Positions 36,087 through 48,560 of a DNA stretch of 64,000 bases are shown in pieces (within the stretch, counting starts at the first letter, position 1; every line of letters begins with the position of its first letter). The DNA is from Artemia franciscana (taxonomy: Eukaryota; Arthropoda; Branchiopoda; Anostraca; Artemiidae): NCBI RefSeq assembly GCF_032884065.1, contig NC_088863.1, forward strand, positions 68,109,925-68,173,924, read 5' to 3'. A program made the translations under genes and the position numbers. Under the pieces are notes generated by a model. It was not told where the DNA came from and did no database searches. It was given only the letters and a program-made list of their open reading frames with translations.

Positions 36087-36140
36087 TTTGTTTTTTAAAC
36101 CAAAATAAGGTTGCCCTCTTTCTAGGGCCTGATACTGTGT

Positions 36141-38099
36141 CTGGTCATTGTCTTATGCAGACTTTGGGTAAACTCTCTTTCTCAAAGCCACTTCTTGACG
36201 TACTGATTTCTATTTGTGAATATCTTTACCAAAAGTCCTTAAGGAAACTAACAGTCATCCGGCAGTGCTCTTAACCGAAGCAATAAGTTTAGATCGGTAC
36301 TCAAAGTTCGGTGACAACTTTATTTTATTTTTAAATTTGATACGATTGAAAAAAGAGGAGAAAACGTTTTATTCCATGCTATTGAATATATATTCCCCAA
36401 AGGTTATCGTCAAAATTGTTGGTTTGGTATGGTGTGTGCTGCAATCCCACGGAGGATGTCTCCACTGCCCAGATGTCGCCACCGAGAAAGAGAGTCTACA
36501 GTTAATTTTTAGGCTACTAAATATTTCTAATAGAATGAAATACAGTTGAATAACTAATTAAGGCTCAGTTCTTTGGTATTATAATCCTTAGTCCAAGCTA
36601 TCAAATAAAGTAAAATCTGGTAATTGGATTTAATGTGGGTATTACTATTACAAGTTTACTATATCTGTTCACGTATGCGAAAGTGAATAAAATACTTCTA
36701 AGGTGAGCTATGAACTTTGAATAACCTCGATCGGTTAGATACAAATTTATTAGTTCAACTCAAATCAAGGTATTTACTAATTATTTCTCTTAACAATAAT
36801 CGGTGCTTCTTGGAACTTTGGCAAATTTTAACTTCAACAGGGAAAACCCTCGACTAAAAATCCCGAGACTGGAAAGAACTATAAACTCTTAGCTTGACTA
36901 ATAACACAATCCTCTCCCTGGCCTTTTTGTATAGACTTAGTGAATAGCTTAGCTGTACAGAGAACAAAGTAAGGACTGGAAGGGTAAAAGAACAAACTGG
37001 AAAGGGTAAAAACCTCTCCTCAGGATTCACACTCTATCGTATAAACACTAGAAAACAAATGTAGTAGGTAAACAAAACTAGAGTCTAGGGAATTGCAATA
37101 TCTATGTGTGAGATCTATTATAACACTGCATTTAAGCAACAAGAAACACTAGACTGAATAGGGGGCGGCAGTTCTTATAGCTTTATACCCCTTGTTGTGA
37201 GTTACCCTATGTTACCTTGGGGTTTTTGAGTTAGTTCTTACTCCTGTACAATTAACAGTAAATTTAGGAAAAGAAAAAAGCTTCAGGTTAAACAAAATTT
37301 ACATTTAGTTTTCTTTCAACAATGCTGGTTTTAGATTGACCTGGCCTTAACTAAGGAGAGGGATAAGAAGAGATCGTAAAACCCGTAACCGAGTAAAACA
37401 AATATCTAAGAAATATCTTAGGCTATTTAAAAGGTTGTCACAGCCTTCTGCTGTGGTCTGAATATGCTTTAATACAAAGTTTTAATCAAAGAAATTAATT
37501 CGTAGTAAATATAAAACCCCGAAGATGCGAGTCCTTCAAGGGGAAGATACAACTCTAACTAAAGTTACGGGCAGAACCCAAAAAGGTAACTCAAGAGATT
37601 TACTTGACAAGTTAATTCAACACAATATTAGATTTCTCTCGGTTTAAAACAAAGTGACGCAACGGTTTTATAGTATTGTTATAATATTACATTCAAAGAA
37701 GTTGAAGACAGACAGGTGGTTGCCAAGGCTAACTAAGGTAAGTTACTTACCAAAGTTCCTCTGCTTTCTAATCTGATCTCCTCACAAGAAAAACTCTCTT
37801 CTCGATCCCTATGTTCCATTTATTACGGTTAAAATATGGTTAAATATTTATTACGGTTCAAATATTTCAATAGTTGCTATCCTCTGAAACAGAGAGATGT
37901 CAATACATTCAAAACTTGACAATTTATTGTCGGTTGTCATAAGAACTGGAGGTATTTTCAAGTTAGTCTAACTTTAAATCGCTGGTTTATCTGATTTGTT
38001 GGACCAATGAGGATTTTCACTTCTATCCAAAAATCAAGTCATGAAAAAGAAGTAAATCTATGAAGCATAATAATAAGGCATTCTTACACCACTGTACTT
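36141..38099. other. Unassigned AT-rich sequence
   Basis: The part to ~36,560 may be the 5' region of the RTE-like LINE. Short plus-strand ORFs at 36080-36274 and 36265-36549 carry no known motif. The rest shows no repeat match in the window and no gene. Confidence 0.35.
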
Positions 38100-38470
38100 A
38101 TTATGGCATCAAGATAAGCAAGGGTCCCAAAACCGGTTCAGAACGGGGAGCTATACATCTTCTCAAACCCTCACAAAGCACTTAAGCCGGCTTAGGACCA
38201 GACAGTAAACAATCCCTGGGACCTTTGGTTGGATGGAGGTTATGTGCAATACTGGGCCCATCTTGGTCACGACATGGTTTCCCGTACTTTGCAATGCTTT
38301 TGTATCAACAAGAGTCAAACGTCCTGCACAGACTGTCTCAAGCCTATTGCCTCTGACTCATTAATAATTCATGCCTAAAATTGTTTTGCTGCAGTGGGGA
38401 GGCAACCCATAATAGACAATACCCCAAACCGTCTCACAGCACAGGTACAGCCCCAGCCTTTTATACTGCC
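38100..38470. other. More GC-balanced block, unidentified
   Basis: The block stands out from its AT-rich flanks ('aagccggcttaggaccagac', 'ctgggcccatcttggtcacg'). On the minus strand a stretch of about 40 codons is open ('SIAKYGKPCRDQDGPSIAHN'). It could be a LINE 5' region or an unrelated transposon piece. Confidence 0.35.
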
Positions 38471-38559
38471 ATGGCGTTTGTCAGGGTATTAATCTAAATA
38501 AGCAATAACAACTAAGTGCAATAAAATGAAACCCCCCAACACTAGTGAGTGTGGATGTT

Positions 38560-38770
38560 TAACTACATCAAAAGAGAATTTGCACATCCTGGTTGTTAAC
38601 AGGGCAACAACGGCTAAGGGTATTAATGTGAAATTTTCAGGGGATGTTGACTAAATTAAAAGACACTATACGTATCCAGGTGGTAAAAAATAGTTGATCT
38701 GCATTATCTCAGGAACAACTAATAGTTTTAAGTCAAAAAGTTCAGAACATGTTAAAGGACCTTTTAAATT
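38560..38770 (+). repeat. R110 repeat, two units
   Basis: 'gtattaatgtgaaattttca' followed by 'ggggatgttgac', then 'aaaagacactata' and 'gcattatctcaggaaca'. The units start near 38,600 and 38,710. Confidence 0.75.
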
Positions 38771-39234
38771 AAACCAAAAGACAAATGTTTAGGTTGAAGA
38801 AATTGCCAATAGCACTAAGGTGGTGCAAGCTATGACCCAAATGAAACAGCTATAAATGTTTGACTTTAGGCTCCTCACATAGCCTAAAGCTATCTAGAGA
38901 AACTTAACCTTGGAATTAAACAAAGTGGTTAAGAGCTTGCCCTGGAGTTGCTGATTAAGTCAGCTCAGGCTTCAACACTTGAATAAAAGTAATAAGCTTT
39001 TTCCTAGCAGTGATAAAATTTTTATTGATGGTAACTATTTTATTTTCAATACTAACAAGTTTCTCCTTAATAGTGATAAGTTTTTCCTTAATAGTAGCAA
39101 GTTTTTAATAGGCAGTTGAATAGCGCTGCCTAAGTAAAGAGCGATGTTGCCACAATGTATTATTTTCTTTCTTTTTTTTGTTTATTTTTGATCAGGATAC
39201 TTCGTATAGAAAGGGTTGTTGAAGTTCTGTACAG
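38771..39234. other. Unassigned, with a short minisatellite
   Basis: At 39,000-39,112 a ~21 bp unit, 'taatagtgataagtttttcc', occurs about five times in diverged form. Nothing else is supported. Confidence 0.5.
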
Positions 39235-40340
39235 GACACTTCAAATAAAGTTTTGGTGCCCTTTTTAATAGTCGAAATTTATTGAAGGGTGATCATCCCC
39301 CCTCCTCATGCCCATCATTTCCCCTAGCGCATCCAATCAAAATTTTGAGATAGTCATTTGTTTTAGTGCAGTTGCAAGGACCAGAGGTTAGGTCTTTGAG
39401 GATGACAACCCTCGCCCCTGCAATCCTCAAGGCAAAGGTTCTAAGTTGTACCTCAGAGGTTTATAAGGTTTTTTTATGGAAAGAGTGGCATAATAAGCTT
39501 GGGAGGGCTAATTGGATTGGAAATTGGAAGTTCTAGTGCCCTTTTTAAGAGTTAAAGTTATTGGAAGGCAACTACTCCCCACCCTTCACGTTGGATTTTT
39601 CTAAATTGCATCAGATAGACATTTTAAGGTAGCTACTTGTTCCAAAAGTAGTCTAAAGATTACATTAAGAAAAAACCGTCAAAATTGACACAACCCCCCC
39701 CCCCAAAGTCTGGCGGCAAGGGTTTAAATTATACCAAAGGGAAAATATAAAGATATAATAGGAGGGGGGTTCATGTAAACTTTATAGGAGGCTCAAATGA
39801 CTGGAAATGTAAAATTCTAGTTCCTTTTTTGTGAGTCAAAAGTGATTTAAGGCAACTAGCTCCCCCCTACCTACACCCTTTTTCCCAAATGAACCTGATT
39901 GAAGTTGTAAGATGTCCAGTCAGTCCAAAATAGTCTAATGAACACACAACAATACCTCCAGGATTGACACCCCCAAGAGCCCTGGCACAAGGGTTCTAAG
40001 GTATGCTCTTGGGGCATATAAGGTTTTTACGGAATGTTTAGTCGTATAAGCTTCAGATCGGACTCATTCGTTTGAAAATTGCAAGTTATAGTATCCTTTT
40101 TAAGGGTCAGGAAGTGAATTGAGGGCAACCAGCCCCCCCCCCGCCCAAGCCCGTCATTTCCAGGCTTAATCGCCCAAACATCTAAATGAAATTGGTAGTC
40201 ATTTACTTTCTTTAATATTGTTGAAATGTCCAGTAATGTGGCCCTAGGAGATATTATTCCCCCAAAACCTTCAGGGCAAGGGCTTTAGTTTAGATAATTC
40301 GTTTGTTGTTTATAGGTATTATATGTTATTGAGAAAGCTA
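39235..40340 (+). repeat. R290 tandem array, four units
   Basis: 'agttctagtgccctttttaa' then 'ggaaggcaactactcccc', 'caaaattttgagatagtcat' and 'tataaggtttttttatggaa'. Unit starts lie near 39,250, 39,538, 39,826 and 40,090, a period of ~280-290 bp. The middle of each unit resembles the FBH body at 5290-5400. Confidence 0.8.
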
Positions 40341-40379
40341 TGCATGTTTGACCTTTAATTTCCCAAAATACCAAGATCA

Positions 40380-42470
40380 TTCAGGTGACCCTTTCATGGA
40401 TTGTTGAGCGGAGTGTTGAACTAAATCAAAACATGTTATATGTATATGGGTTGTCAAAAGGGCGTCACTCAAGAATGACTGATAATATTAATTTACAACA
40501 TTCAGGAAATGATAAGGGAGATGATCAGTTGACCAATAAGACACTATTTGCACGCTAGTACTACTACTACTACTATAACCACCATTGCTTCAACTGCTAC
40601 CACAAATACTATTGCTACTCCTACCACCACTACTATCACTATTAACACTAAAACTAGAGCTTCTGTAGCAAGTAATATCAAGGCTGAGGATGTTAAATGA
40701 AACATCTTAGGACACGTTGAAGAGAAAATTGAACTTAACCAAACATACTATGAACCTACAGATTACTGATACGGGCGTATCAGCAGCATTTCCATACTGG
40801 CTTACTGCCAAGAGAAAACTTTTGCGGCATCATGAGTGATATGTTTAAATGATCAAAAGCCAACCTTTAACTGTTACTAGTGCTTTTAATTCTGCTGCTA
40901 CTTATGTTACTACTACTAATAATAGTACACTACTACTGGTGTATTGTGGCTACTACTGGTGTATGCGGCTACCTATGTTCCTACTACTACCATTGCTACT
41001 ATGATGCTAGTACAATTAAGGCTACGGGTATGAAGTTAAAAAAGAATTCAGAATATCGAGGGGGAATTTTGAACTAAATCCAAAAACACTATCTGTATAA
41101 TGCATATTGTCAAAGGGGTGTATTTCGAGAATGGATTTGGGTGTCAAGTTGGAACTTTCAGAGAATACTAAGTGGGGAGATCAACTTATAAAAGATATTA
41201 TGTACATGCCACTAGTAACATTACTACCACTTCTACTTTTAATAATACTAGTGCACCTACTACTACTACTTTTACCACTACGGCTACTAAACTCCTCCAA
41301 CTACAACTTCAATTGTATAAACATGTAAGGTGTTGCGTATTCAGACGAAAACAGTATCAAAAGGATGTCATTGGGCACATCAGCAGTATTTTGGAAAGGC
41401 TTGCCGCATCAAGTTATAACTTCCGGGGCATCACGAGGGGGATGATCAACTGACTAAAAGGCAATATGCAACGCTACTTCTGTTTTTAATATTCCTGCTG
41501 CTACTTTTAATTCTACTAATATAACACCAATGCTACTACTTCTCCTACTACCACTGCAGTAACTGTAGTACTTAGTATTAAGGCTAAGTATATCAAGGTA
41601 AAATTAGTGAGAATATTGAAGGCAAACTTAAACTAAATCAAAAGACATTATGTGCACTCAGATTATCAAAAGAATCTATTATATTAATTTGATCTATGTA
41701 GTAAGTTCGAACTCTTGAACTCAATAAAAGGGAACGTCAACTGGCGAAAAGGCAATATATGCACGCTAATATTAATACTACTACCATTATTAGTTCTACT
41801 ACTATTATTATTTTTACTGCAACTACTGCTTATTTTGCAATTACTTGCAAGGCTAAGAACATTAATATAATATTTAAGGAGTATATAAATATACAGGTTA
41901 TCAAAATTACTGGCAATGTCAAAATCATAATTGTAATAAGTTGAAACCTCCAGAATTTAATGGGGGATTTTGAACAGACACAAGGACAATATTCTAGTAC
42001 TACTGCTGCTATCATAAACTAGTGCCATTACTCTTAATCCTACTGCTAGCACTGATAGCACATATAGCACTAATACTACTACCGTGACTACTAGTGCCAA
42101 TATGCCTAAGGGTATGAAAGTGAAATTTTCAGAAAATTTTTAGGGGGAAGTGAAATGCCTCACAATACGTTGTCCACATGCAAGATGTCAAAAGGGCATA
42201 TCAGCAATATCTTAGGAACAGTTTTGTTTTTAAAATTGAAACTTACAGTGATTGTTTTGGGAGATGTTGAACTAACCAGAAGACAATATTTGCATCTTAA
42301 TGCTGCTGCTTCTACTCCTACTACTGATATTATTACTACTGTTACTGTTATTACTACTACTGCTGCTACTACTACTACTAAACCTAAGGCCATTACTATG
42401 AATTCTACTGCAACTGCTAATCTGCTACTACTATTACTAACGGGCTAATGGTAAATCGGTGAAGTGTAAA
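40380..42470 (+). repeat. R110 core plus ACT/CTA trinucleotide tracts, tandem
   Basis: Seven units alternate an R110 core ('ttgaactaaatcaaaa', 'gtcaaaagggcatatcagca') with a degenerate ACT/CTA/TTA tract: 40,557-40,650, 40,870-41,015, 41,205-41,310, 41,475-41,570, 41,765-41,835, 41,995-42,100 and 42,300-42,440. The period is about 270-300 bp. Thr/Leu/Tyr-rich ORFs on both strands come from these tracts. Confidence 0.85.
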
Positions 42471-42689
42471 TTATGTTCTGGCTAGTTAGTTTGTGCTTGC
42501 TTGGAGTTTGAATCGGTTGTTTATTATAATTTCTGGTTATTTTCGGTTTCATTTATTTAATGATAGAGATTGTGTGGTAGATTTACGCTTGATAGATTAT
42601 TTGACTTTATTTCTACTTATTTTAGGTCTAATGGAGTTTTTGACCTTTTTTTTGAAAGCTTATTTTGTGAAAAAGTTTTTTTTTAATTA
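42471..42689. other. T-rich sequence upstream of a LINE remnant
   Basis: The hydrophobic ORF at 42493-42690 is T-rich and unsupported. Confidence 0.35.
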
Positions 42690-43795
42690 ATCTTAAAGGT
42701 GCCAATGGGAATCATTTTTCCCAGATCCATTGAAGCTAGCGAAAGTTGTCCCATTGCCAAAAAGCAGGATCGCCTACTAACATCTCACACTGGAGACCCA
42801 TATCGATTTTACCACTTTTGTCAAAAAATTATGAAAAAGCAATGCATAAAATACTTTTTGAGTGTTTAATGAAATGTGGATTTTCATCAGAGACGCAATG
42901 TGGTTTCAGGACAGCTCATTCAACTGTGAATGCTCAGGAGGACCTGATGGGTATTGTAAATAGTGAACTAGATAAACAGACGTTTTGTGTGTCGATTTTT
43001 ATAGATTTTAAAAAAGCTTTTCATACAGTAGATTTTAGTATTTTATTGAAAAGAATACGTTGCCCAGGAATAAAGGATGATTGCTTGAAATGCTTTGAAT
43101 CTTATTTGAGTAGGTTTTTAAGTGTGCTATTAGATTGTTCGGTTTCTAAATACTATCCAATTACTTGTGAATTTCCTCAGGGTTCAGTCTTAGGTCTGGT
43201 ATTATACGTTATATATTGTGATAGTATGCAATTTCAAATACCACGAGCCAAATTTATCTCATTTGCAGATGCTACTGCACTTACAGTTACAGAAAAGACT
43301 CGCAATGAACTTAATGGTAATGCAATGAACTTAATGGTAATGCTAATGAAGCATTAAAAGGACTGCATACATGTGTCTCTCTAAGTCGACTTACAATAAT
43401 ACAACCAAACGAAATTTTATGACATTCACTACAATAGCAACAGCGCCTACCATTTCTCCAGGAGCTATTCTATATAATGGAACTAAACTACTCTAGCTGA
43501 AGTTCAAGAAACTCGATATCTGGAACTTATACTCGACAATATACTCAGCTGGAAGAAACAAAGTAATGTGATTTCATGTAAAATATCAAGAGGTGTTGTG
43601 ATGCTGCGTAAACTAATTTTTTTTTTCCAACTCTGTCATTGTGCTATTTGTTAGTATTGCCTTATATTAATTATGGATTTATGATATGGGAAAGTGCTTT
43701 TTACACAAGTTATAAAAGAGTACAAATACAACAAAATAAAGCTGTTCGGATGACTGGAAATTATGACCAAGGAACTGATAGTACGTTAAGTATAT
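42690..43795 (+). pseudogene. LINE reverse transcriptase remnant with damaged active site
   Basis: Blocks in order: 'LKLAKVVPLPKS' (~42,735), a one-base shift, 'SPTNISHWRPISILPLLSK', 'TQCGFRTAHSTVNAQEDL', 'FIDFKKAFHTVDFSILLKRI', 'FPQGSVLGLVLY' and 'FISFADATAL'. Beyond 43,360 in other frames are 'ETRYLELILDNILSWKK' and 'LPYINYGFMIW' followed by 'QQNKAVRMTGN'. This is the RT palm and thumb of a jockey/CR1/L2-type element. The catalytic FADD reads FADA (43262-43273), so the enzyme could not work. The 203-codon open frame at 42746-43357 has no ATG at its left end. No endonuclease part is present, so it is a 5' truncated copy. Confidence 0.85.
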
Positions 43796-44106
43796 AGTGA
43801 AAAAAAGAAATCAGCACAAACACAGAAACAAACACACACCGTAAAACCAAACATAAAAAACATAAACTATAAAAATTAACAATAAATTTTAAATATTAAA
43901 TAATAGAAAATGTATCAGTTATATTAAATAATGAATAGTAAATAATAGAAGAAACAAATATAAACCATATAAAAAAAGAAAAAGAGAAGTAGTAAGGAAG
44001 ACTGTTTTCCTAATTTAGTAATTGATATGGATAAGCACTTGAACAAGGCCTTAACCCTACTCATCCATCCAATTACATAGGTCAAACAGCATAGCCATAC
44101 ATAATC
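43796..44106. other. A-rich sequence between LINE remnant and FBH copy
   Basis: 'aaacacagaaacaaacacac' and A/T runs occur. It may be the LINE 3' region. No gene is seen. Confidence 0.4.
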
Positions 44107-45572
44107 AAACGCTAAAGTTTGACTCTTTCTCTCAACTATTCTGTTTAAAACAGTAAAAAAAACTTTAGTTTAAAGAGCAGGCCGTTGAAGTGGAAGAGGT
44201 GCCTTTCAAATACAAAGTAAATTCTGTTCGTTTTAAGTTTTAATGTCGCTCCTTACTTTCAGTTAAAAAAAACTGTATTTTTTTATTTCTGAATATGTTT
44301 GAATCAATGTATGTTTTGATTTTGGCTCTCCGCATAGGAATAATTAAGGCGAAATTTGCATATTTTTTTTTTGTTTTTGCTAAATGGCTTTCTCCTAGTT
44401 TTGATCGAATGATTTTGAGAAAAAAAGAGCAGGGGAGGAAGCCTAGTTGACCTCCGATTTTTTAATTACTTAAAAAGGCAACTAGAACTTTCACTTTTTT
44501 ACGAATGTTTTATTAGTAAAAGATATTCGTAACTTATAAATTAGCTTACGTAACGAACTTTTGTATTCTCATATTTTTATTACATATATGAGGGGGTCCA
44601 CCCACTCGTCAGTACCTTGCTCTTTACATTAAAGCTTAAATTTTGTCCCAGTTCATTAAGAATGACCCCTGAATCACAAAAGCCATAAATAGTTGAAATT
44701 ACTAAAAATACCTTAGCGTAAAGAGCGAGGTATTAGGAGGAGGTGAGCCAATCATATGCGTAATAATTTATGTTCGTTTTAAGTTTTAATGCTGAAACTT
44801 CTTCATATTTACTTTTTCATTGTTTTTTTTTTTAAATAATACTAGAAAATCCTGCGCTCCCTTCATGGAAATATTCTTCCCCCATGACAAATTCCTTGAT
44901 GGAAAGTTCCCCCAGCGTATCCCCCTCTTCTCAGCCCCTTCCCCCAACCAAAAAATCCCACTGAAAACGTCTGTACACTTCCCAATAACTATTACGTAAG
45001 CACTGGTCAAAGTTTGTAACTTCTAGCCCCTCCAATGGGGACTGTGGGGGAGTAAAGTCGTCCCCAAAGACATAGTTATAAGGTTTTTGGACTACGCTGA
45101 ATAAAATCTCTATTTCAGAATTTTGATCCGTTGACTTTGGAAAAATAATTAGCATGGGAGAAAAACACTCCTAATCACCCCTGGGAGAAAAACAAACCAA
45201 CAAACAAATAAACACGCATCCGTGATCTGCCTTCTGGCAAAAAATACAAAATTCCACATTTATATAGATAGGAACTTGAAACTTCTACAATAGGTTTCTC
45301 TGATACGCTGAATCTGATGGTGTGATTTTCGTTAAGATTCTATTACTTTTAGGGGGTTTTCCCCTCTGTTTTCTAAAATAAGGCAAATTTTCTCAGGCTC
45401 GTTACTTTTTATGGGTGAGACTAAACTTGATGAAACTTATGTATTTAAAATCAGCATTAAAATGCGATTCTTTTGATTTAGCTACTGGTTTCAAAATTCC
45501 ATTTTTTTAGAGTTTTCGTTACTATTGAGCCGGGTCGCTCCTTACTACAGTTTGTTACCACGAACTGTTTGA
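44107..45572 (+). mobile_element. FBH element, copy 4 (nearly full, left foldback arm lost)
   Basis: The copy starts inside the foldback loop ('gctaaagtttgactctttct'), keeps the right arm to ~44,290, then the complete middle and body. It ends with the hairpin at 45548-45567 (one mismatch in the stem) and TTTGA. Minus-strand ORFs at 44786-45155 are repeat sequence. Confidence 0.8.
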
Positions 45573-47930
45573 CATGAATGTTGTCGCTATTACAGGCCAG
45601 ATCAACCTTTTTGCGATTAATGGGTATATAATGATGTGAAGGTTTTAAATTAAAATCTACCTACCTATATACCTACCTATCTTGTGCCCGAAACTGTTTT
45701 GAGACTCATCAAGAAAATCAAGTTTTCTTCTTTGTCCTTTCGCCTCCTTTTCTCTAAGCTTAATATATCATCCTTTTTAGGTGGAGAGTGACCCTGAAAA
45801 GTTGTGATACAATTAAAAACCCAAGGTCAAAAATGCCCCCCCCCTCTATTTTCACCAGAAAACCTAATTGTATACAATTGTAAACAATTCCTTAAAACAT
45901 ATTGCTTTGCAAATTCATATATTTCGAAAAAAATATCCCTGTCTGCAAGTTTTAATTTTACTTCATAGGGGGATCGAAGCGGTGATTACGAATATAAGGG
46001 GCAATTCTTAGGAAAAGGTGATAGGACCTAAGATACTCAATAGACTGAGCCATTTCAATAGGGAAGGACGCCATGATCCATCAAAAAAAAAAATAAACCT
46101 TTTTCAAGAATTTTAATTTAGGCAAAATTAAAAATGCCTCAATTTATTCAAGCTTTCTGTTTTGTTTTCTTAGGGGGGTGGGTAAGGGAGTATTGTTGTC
46201 AATATTTGGGGAGAGGTATATCATATCAAAATAAAAGTAGTCCCGATTACTGTAAAGGATTCTCATCTTTGAGAAGATTCATTTATGTAACATGTTCTGG
46301 TTCATAAAATTCATATTATCTAGCTTAATTACTATTCAACGCAGCCTTTTCATTACTAGCTGCACAGTGTGTAGCTTGATTAGCTTACTGCTACTACGAA
46401 AACATGAATTAATGGTAAAGGTAGTAACTTTAGTGTCAACAGAGTTATAACCTAGTGTCTTTTTTAGGAACGTCGTAAAACATATTTTCTTTTATGTGTA
46501 TAGTAAATAAAAACATAACTATACTAAATGTTTCACCTGGTATCTTTTTTTCCCACAGATGTTGGACAAATTTATTTTTAAGTTTATTTATCTGTTTTGA
46601 AGCCGTATATTGTTTGCCATAAATTCTCTTTTTGGCTCAGCTCTAAGGAATTCCCACCTGTGTCAAAAAATAAAAAAAAAAGCAAAAAACACAAATCATC
46701 TGAATGAAGTGCAAAACATTATAATAAAATCCCCATCTATTCTAATAGGATAGAAAAGTCAAGGTAATTGATTTTGTGTACTCGATTTATTTATTAAACA
46801 TATATGATGCTACTATCGGTTCATAATCTCTCACCTCCCCTCTATCACAAAAAATTCCTTCGGCAAAAAATTACATCATTCATTATGAAATTGTTGCATA
46901 TAAGGTGTAAGGTCCTAAGAGCATGCTGCCTTGACGAATTGGGAAACTTCAATTCGGGATTATCTCCTAATACTTTCCAGTGACGTGATCTTTAAAAGCA
47001 ACTTTATTTGCAAAATGATTAAACAGACAAAAGAGGAAACCTGAAGCTGTAGAACAATTTCTCAAATCCAGAAGTAGAAATGTGACTTTGGATTTACACC
47101 AGCTTTTGATTTTGTTTTTGATATTTTTTTTTTTTTACTTTATTTAAGATAATAAATAAGAAAGAAAAAAATCCAGAAGATTTACTCGACCAGATATAAT
47201 ATCAAGCTGCTACAATCTTCAACACTTCCAGGTACCAAATAAAATATTTCTCTATCTTTTCAACCTTCTCGGCGGCAAAACCCTATCACTTCCTGGTACA
47301 TCAGCTACATAACCCTATCGACCCTATGGGCAGGGGAGGCAAAGGGGCCTTGAAGTGATCCAAAAGACTCTTTCCCTTTATGCGTTTCAGAATAGATTAT
47401 GACACGTAAATTCTATAAACGGGTCTTAAAATTGTCCCAGAATTTTACCCTTTCTTATTTGTAACGAAAGACACTTAGAAAAAAGCTGGCAGGAGAGATT
47501 GGCTTCCCCAGATGAATTTCAATGTAGATGGAACTAAATCGAAAGGAAAAGTTGAAAAAGCAAAAAAGATGGAAAGAGTTGATTTAGTGCTAAAAGCACT
47601 AAATCAACACAACATAAACATAACAACAAGATACATAAACATAACATAACAATAACAAAACAAACATAACAAAAATAAACATAACAAAAAGTAAAAACAT
47701 AACATAAAAAGGTTTAGAGCTAAAAAATTTCACGGCTCGGTCTCTGGGTAAAGTCTTAGCTACTTTGTAAATCCTTTGTCAGTTTGATACCAGTTTGATC
47801 AGTTTGATATTCAGATATCCTTTGTCACTGATCAATTTTATACTCAGATACGCAAGTCAATGGAACGATTGGAAAAAAGATATGCAATAAAGTAAATTTT
47901 TGGTGCGCGTCTCCAAAATACAAAATAAAT
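45573..47930. other. Unassigned AT-rich sequence
   Basis: No gene or matched repeat was found. Small features are 'cctacctatatacctaccta' near 45,660 and a degenerate (AACATAAC)n tract at 47,600-47,711. Confidence 0.45.
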
Positions 47931-48560
47931 AAAAAAATTATTTAACTAAAGGTGAGAAGAAACATTGAAAATTGAAAATGATAAACATTATTCCACAGAA
48001 GGGGGCTGCCCCTTCCTTGACCGTCGCTCTTTATGCTACAGTTTTAAAGTTCTTTAAAAGACTTTTCAATCAAATTTGACGGCTCCTGTAGTTGAGCAGT
48101 CTTTCTCAAAGGATTGTGACAAAAAGTAAAACACTAGCATAAAGTTTTGTGGTTGAGAAGGAGGAAGCGCTCCTCCTGAAAATTTATCATTGCTCGAAGT
48201 TTTAACGTTACTCCTTCCTTTTTATTAAAATTTCCTTTTTCATTTATTTCTGACCGTTTTGAATTAATGCCCGAACATTCTCTTAGCCCCCTCCCCTCTT
48301 GTAAAAATTCGTCTGAAAAATTCACCTTCCCCAGAATCTTTCCTCATCACAGAGAATTCTCCCTGTGCTGAAATATCCCCTTGCTGAAAATTACCCCCCT
48401 CCCCTCCAGAAAAAGTTGGATATTTATCATAAAAAATAAAATGTTTGAAAAATGGGAACATTACGTAGCCTACAACCCTATCCCTAGGGACTACGGGGCA
48501 TCACGTCATCCTTAAATGCACAGTTAGTAGATCTTTCAACAATACTGAACTAAATGAAAT
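47931..48560 (+). mobile_element. FBH-related element, strongly diverged (copy 5)
   Basis: The order of landmarks is that of FBH: 'ttatttaactaaaggtgaga', 'ccgtcgctctttatgct', an AT loop, 'ctagcataaag', 'gttttaacgttactccttcc', then 'ttttgaattaatgc' and C-rich lines resembling 'tcttcccccatgac'. Divergence is much higher than among the other copies. The minus-strand ORFs here are not supported. Confidence 0.55.

Larger units (their letters stand above)
33391..36140 (-). mobile_element. RTE-like LINE, main part of the split copy
   Basis: Read on the minus strand: endonuclease, linker, reverse transcriptase. The orientation matches the 3' fragment at 15929-16182, with the inverted-repeat element lying between them. 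The left margin (33,421-33,480, 'aggtaatttccc' and 'aagcaaatcttcc') continues LINE-like sequence comparable to 15,885-15,925. About 0.1 kb near the junction seems lost. Many stops and frameshifts make it a dead copy. RTE assignment is by motif style and recollection. Confidence 0.7.

Noticed and set aside
40880..42448. Thr/Leu/Tyr-rich small proteins on both strands
   Set aside because: They are products of ACT/CTA trinucleotide tracts within tandem units.
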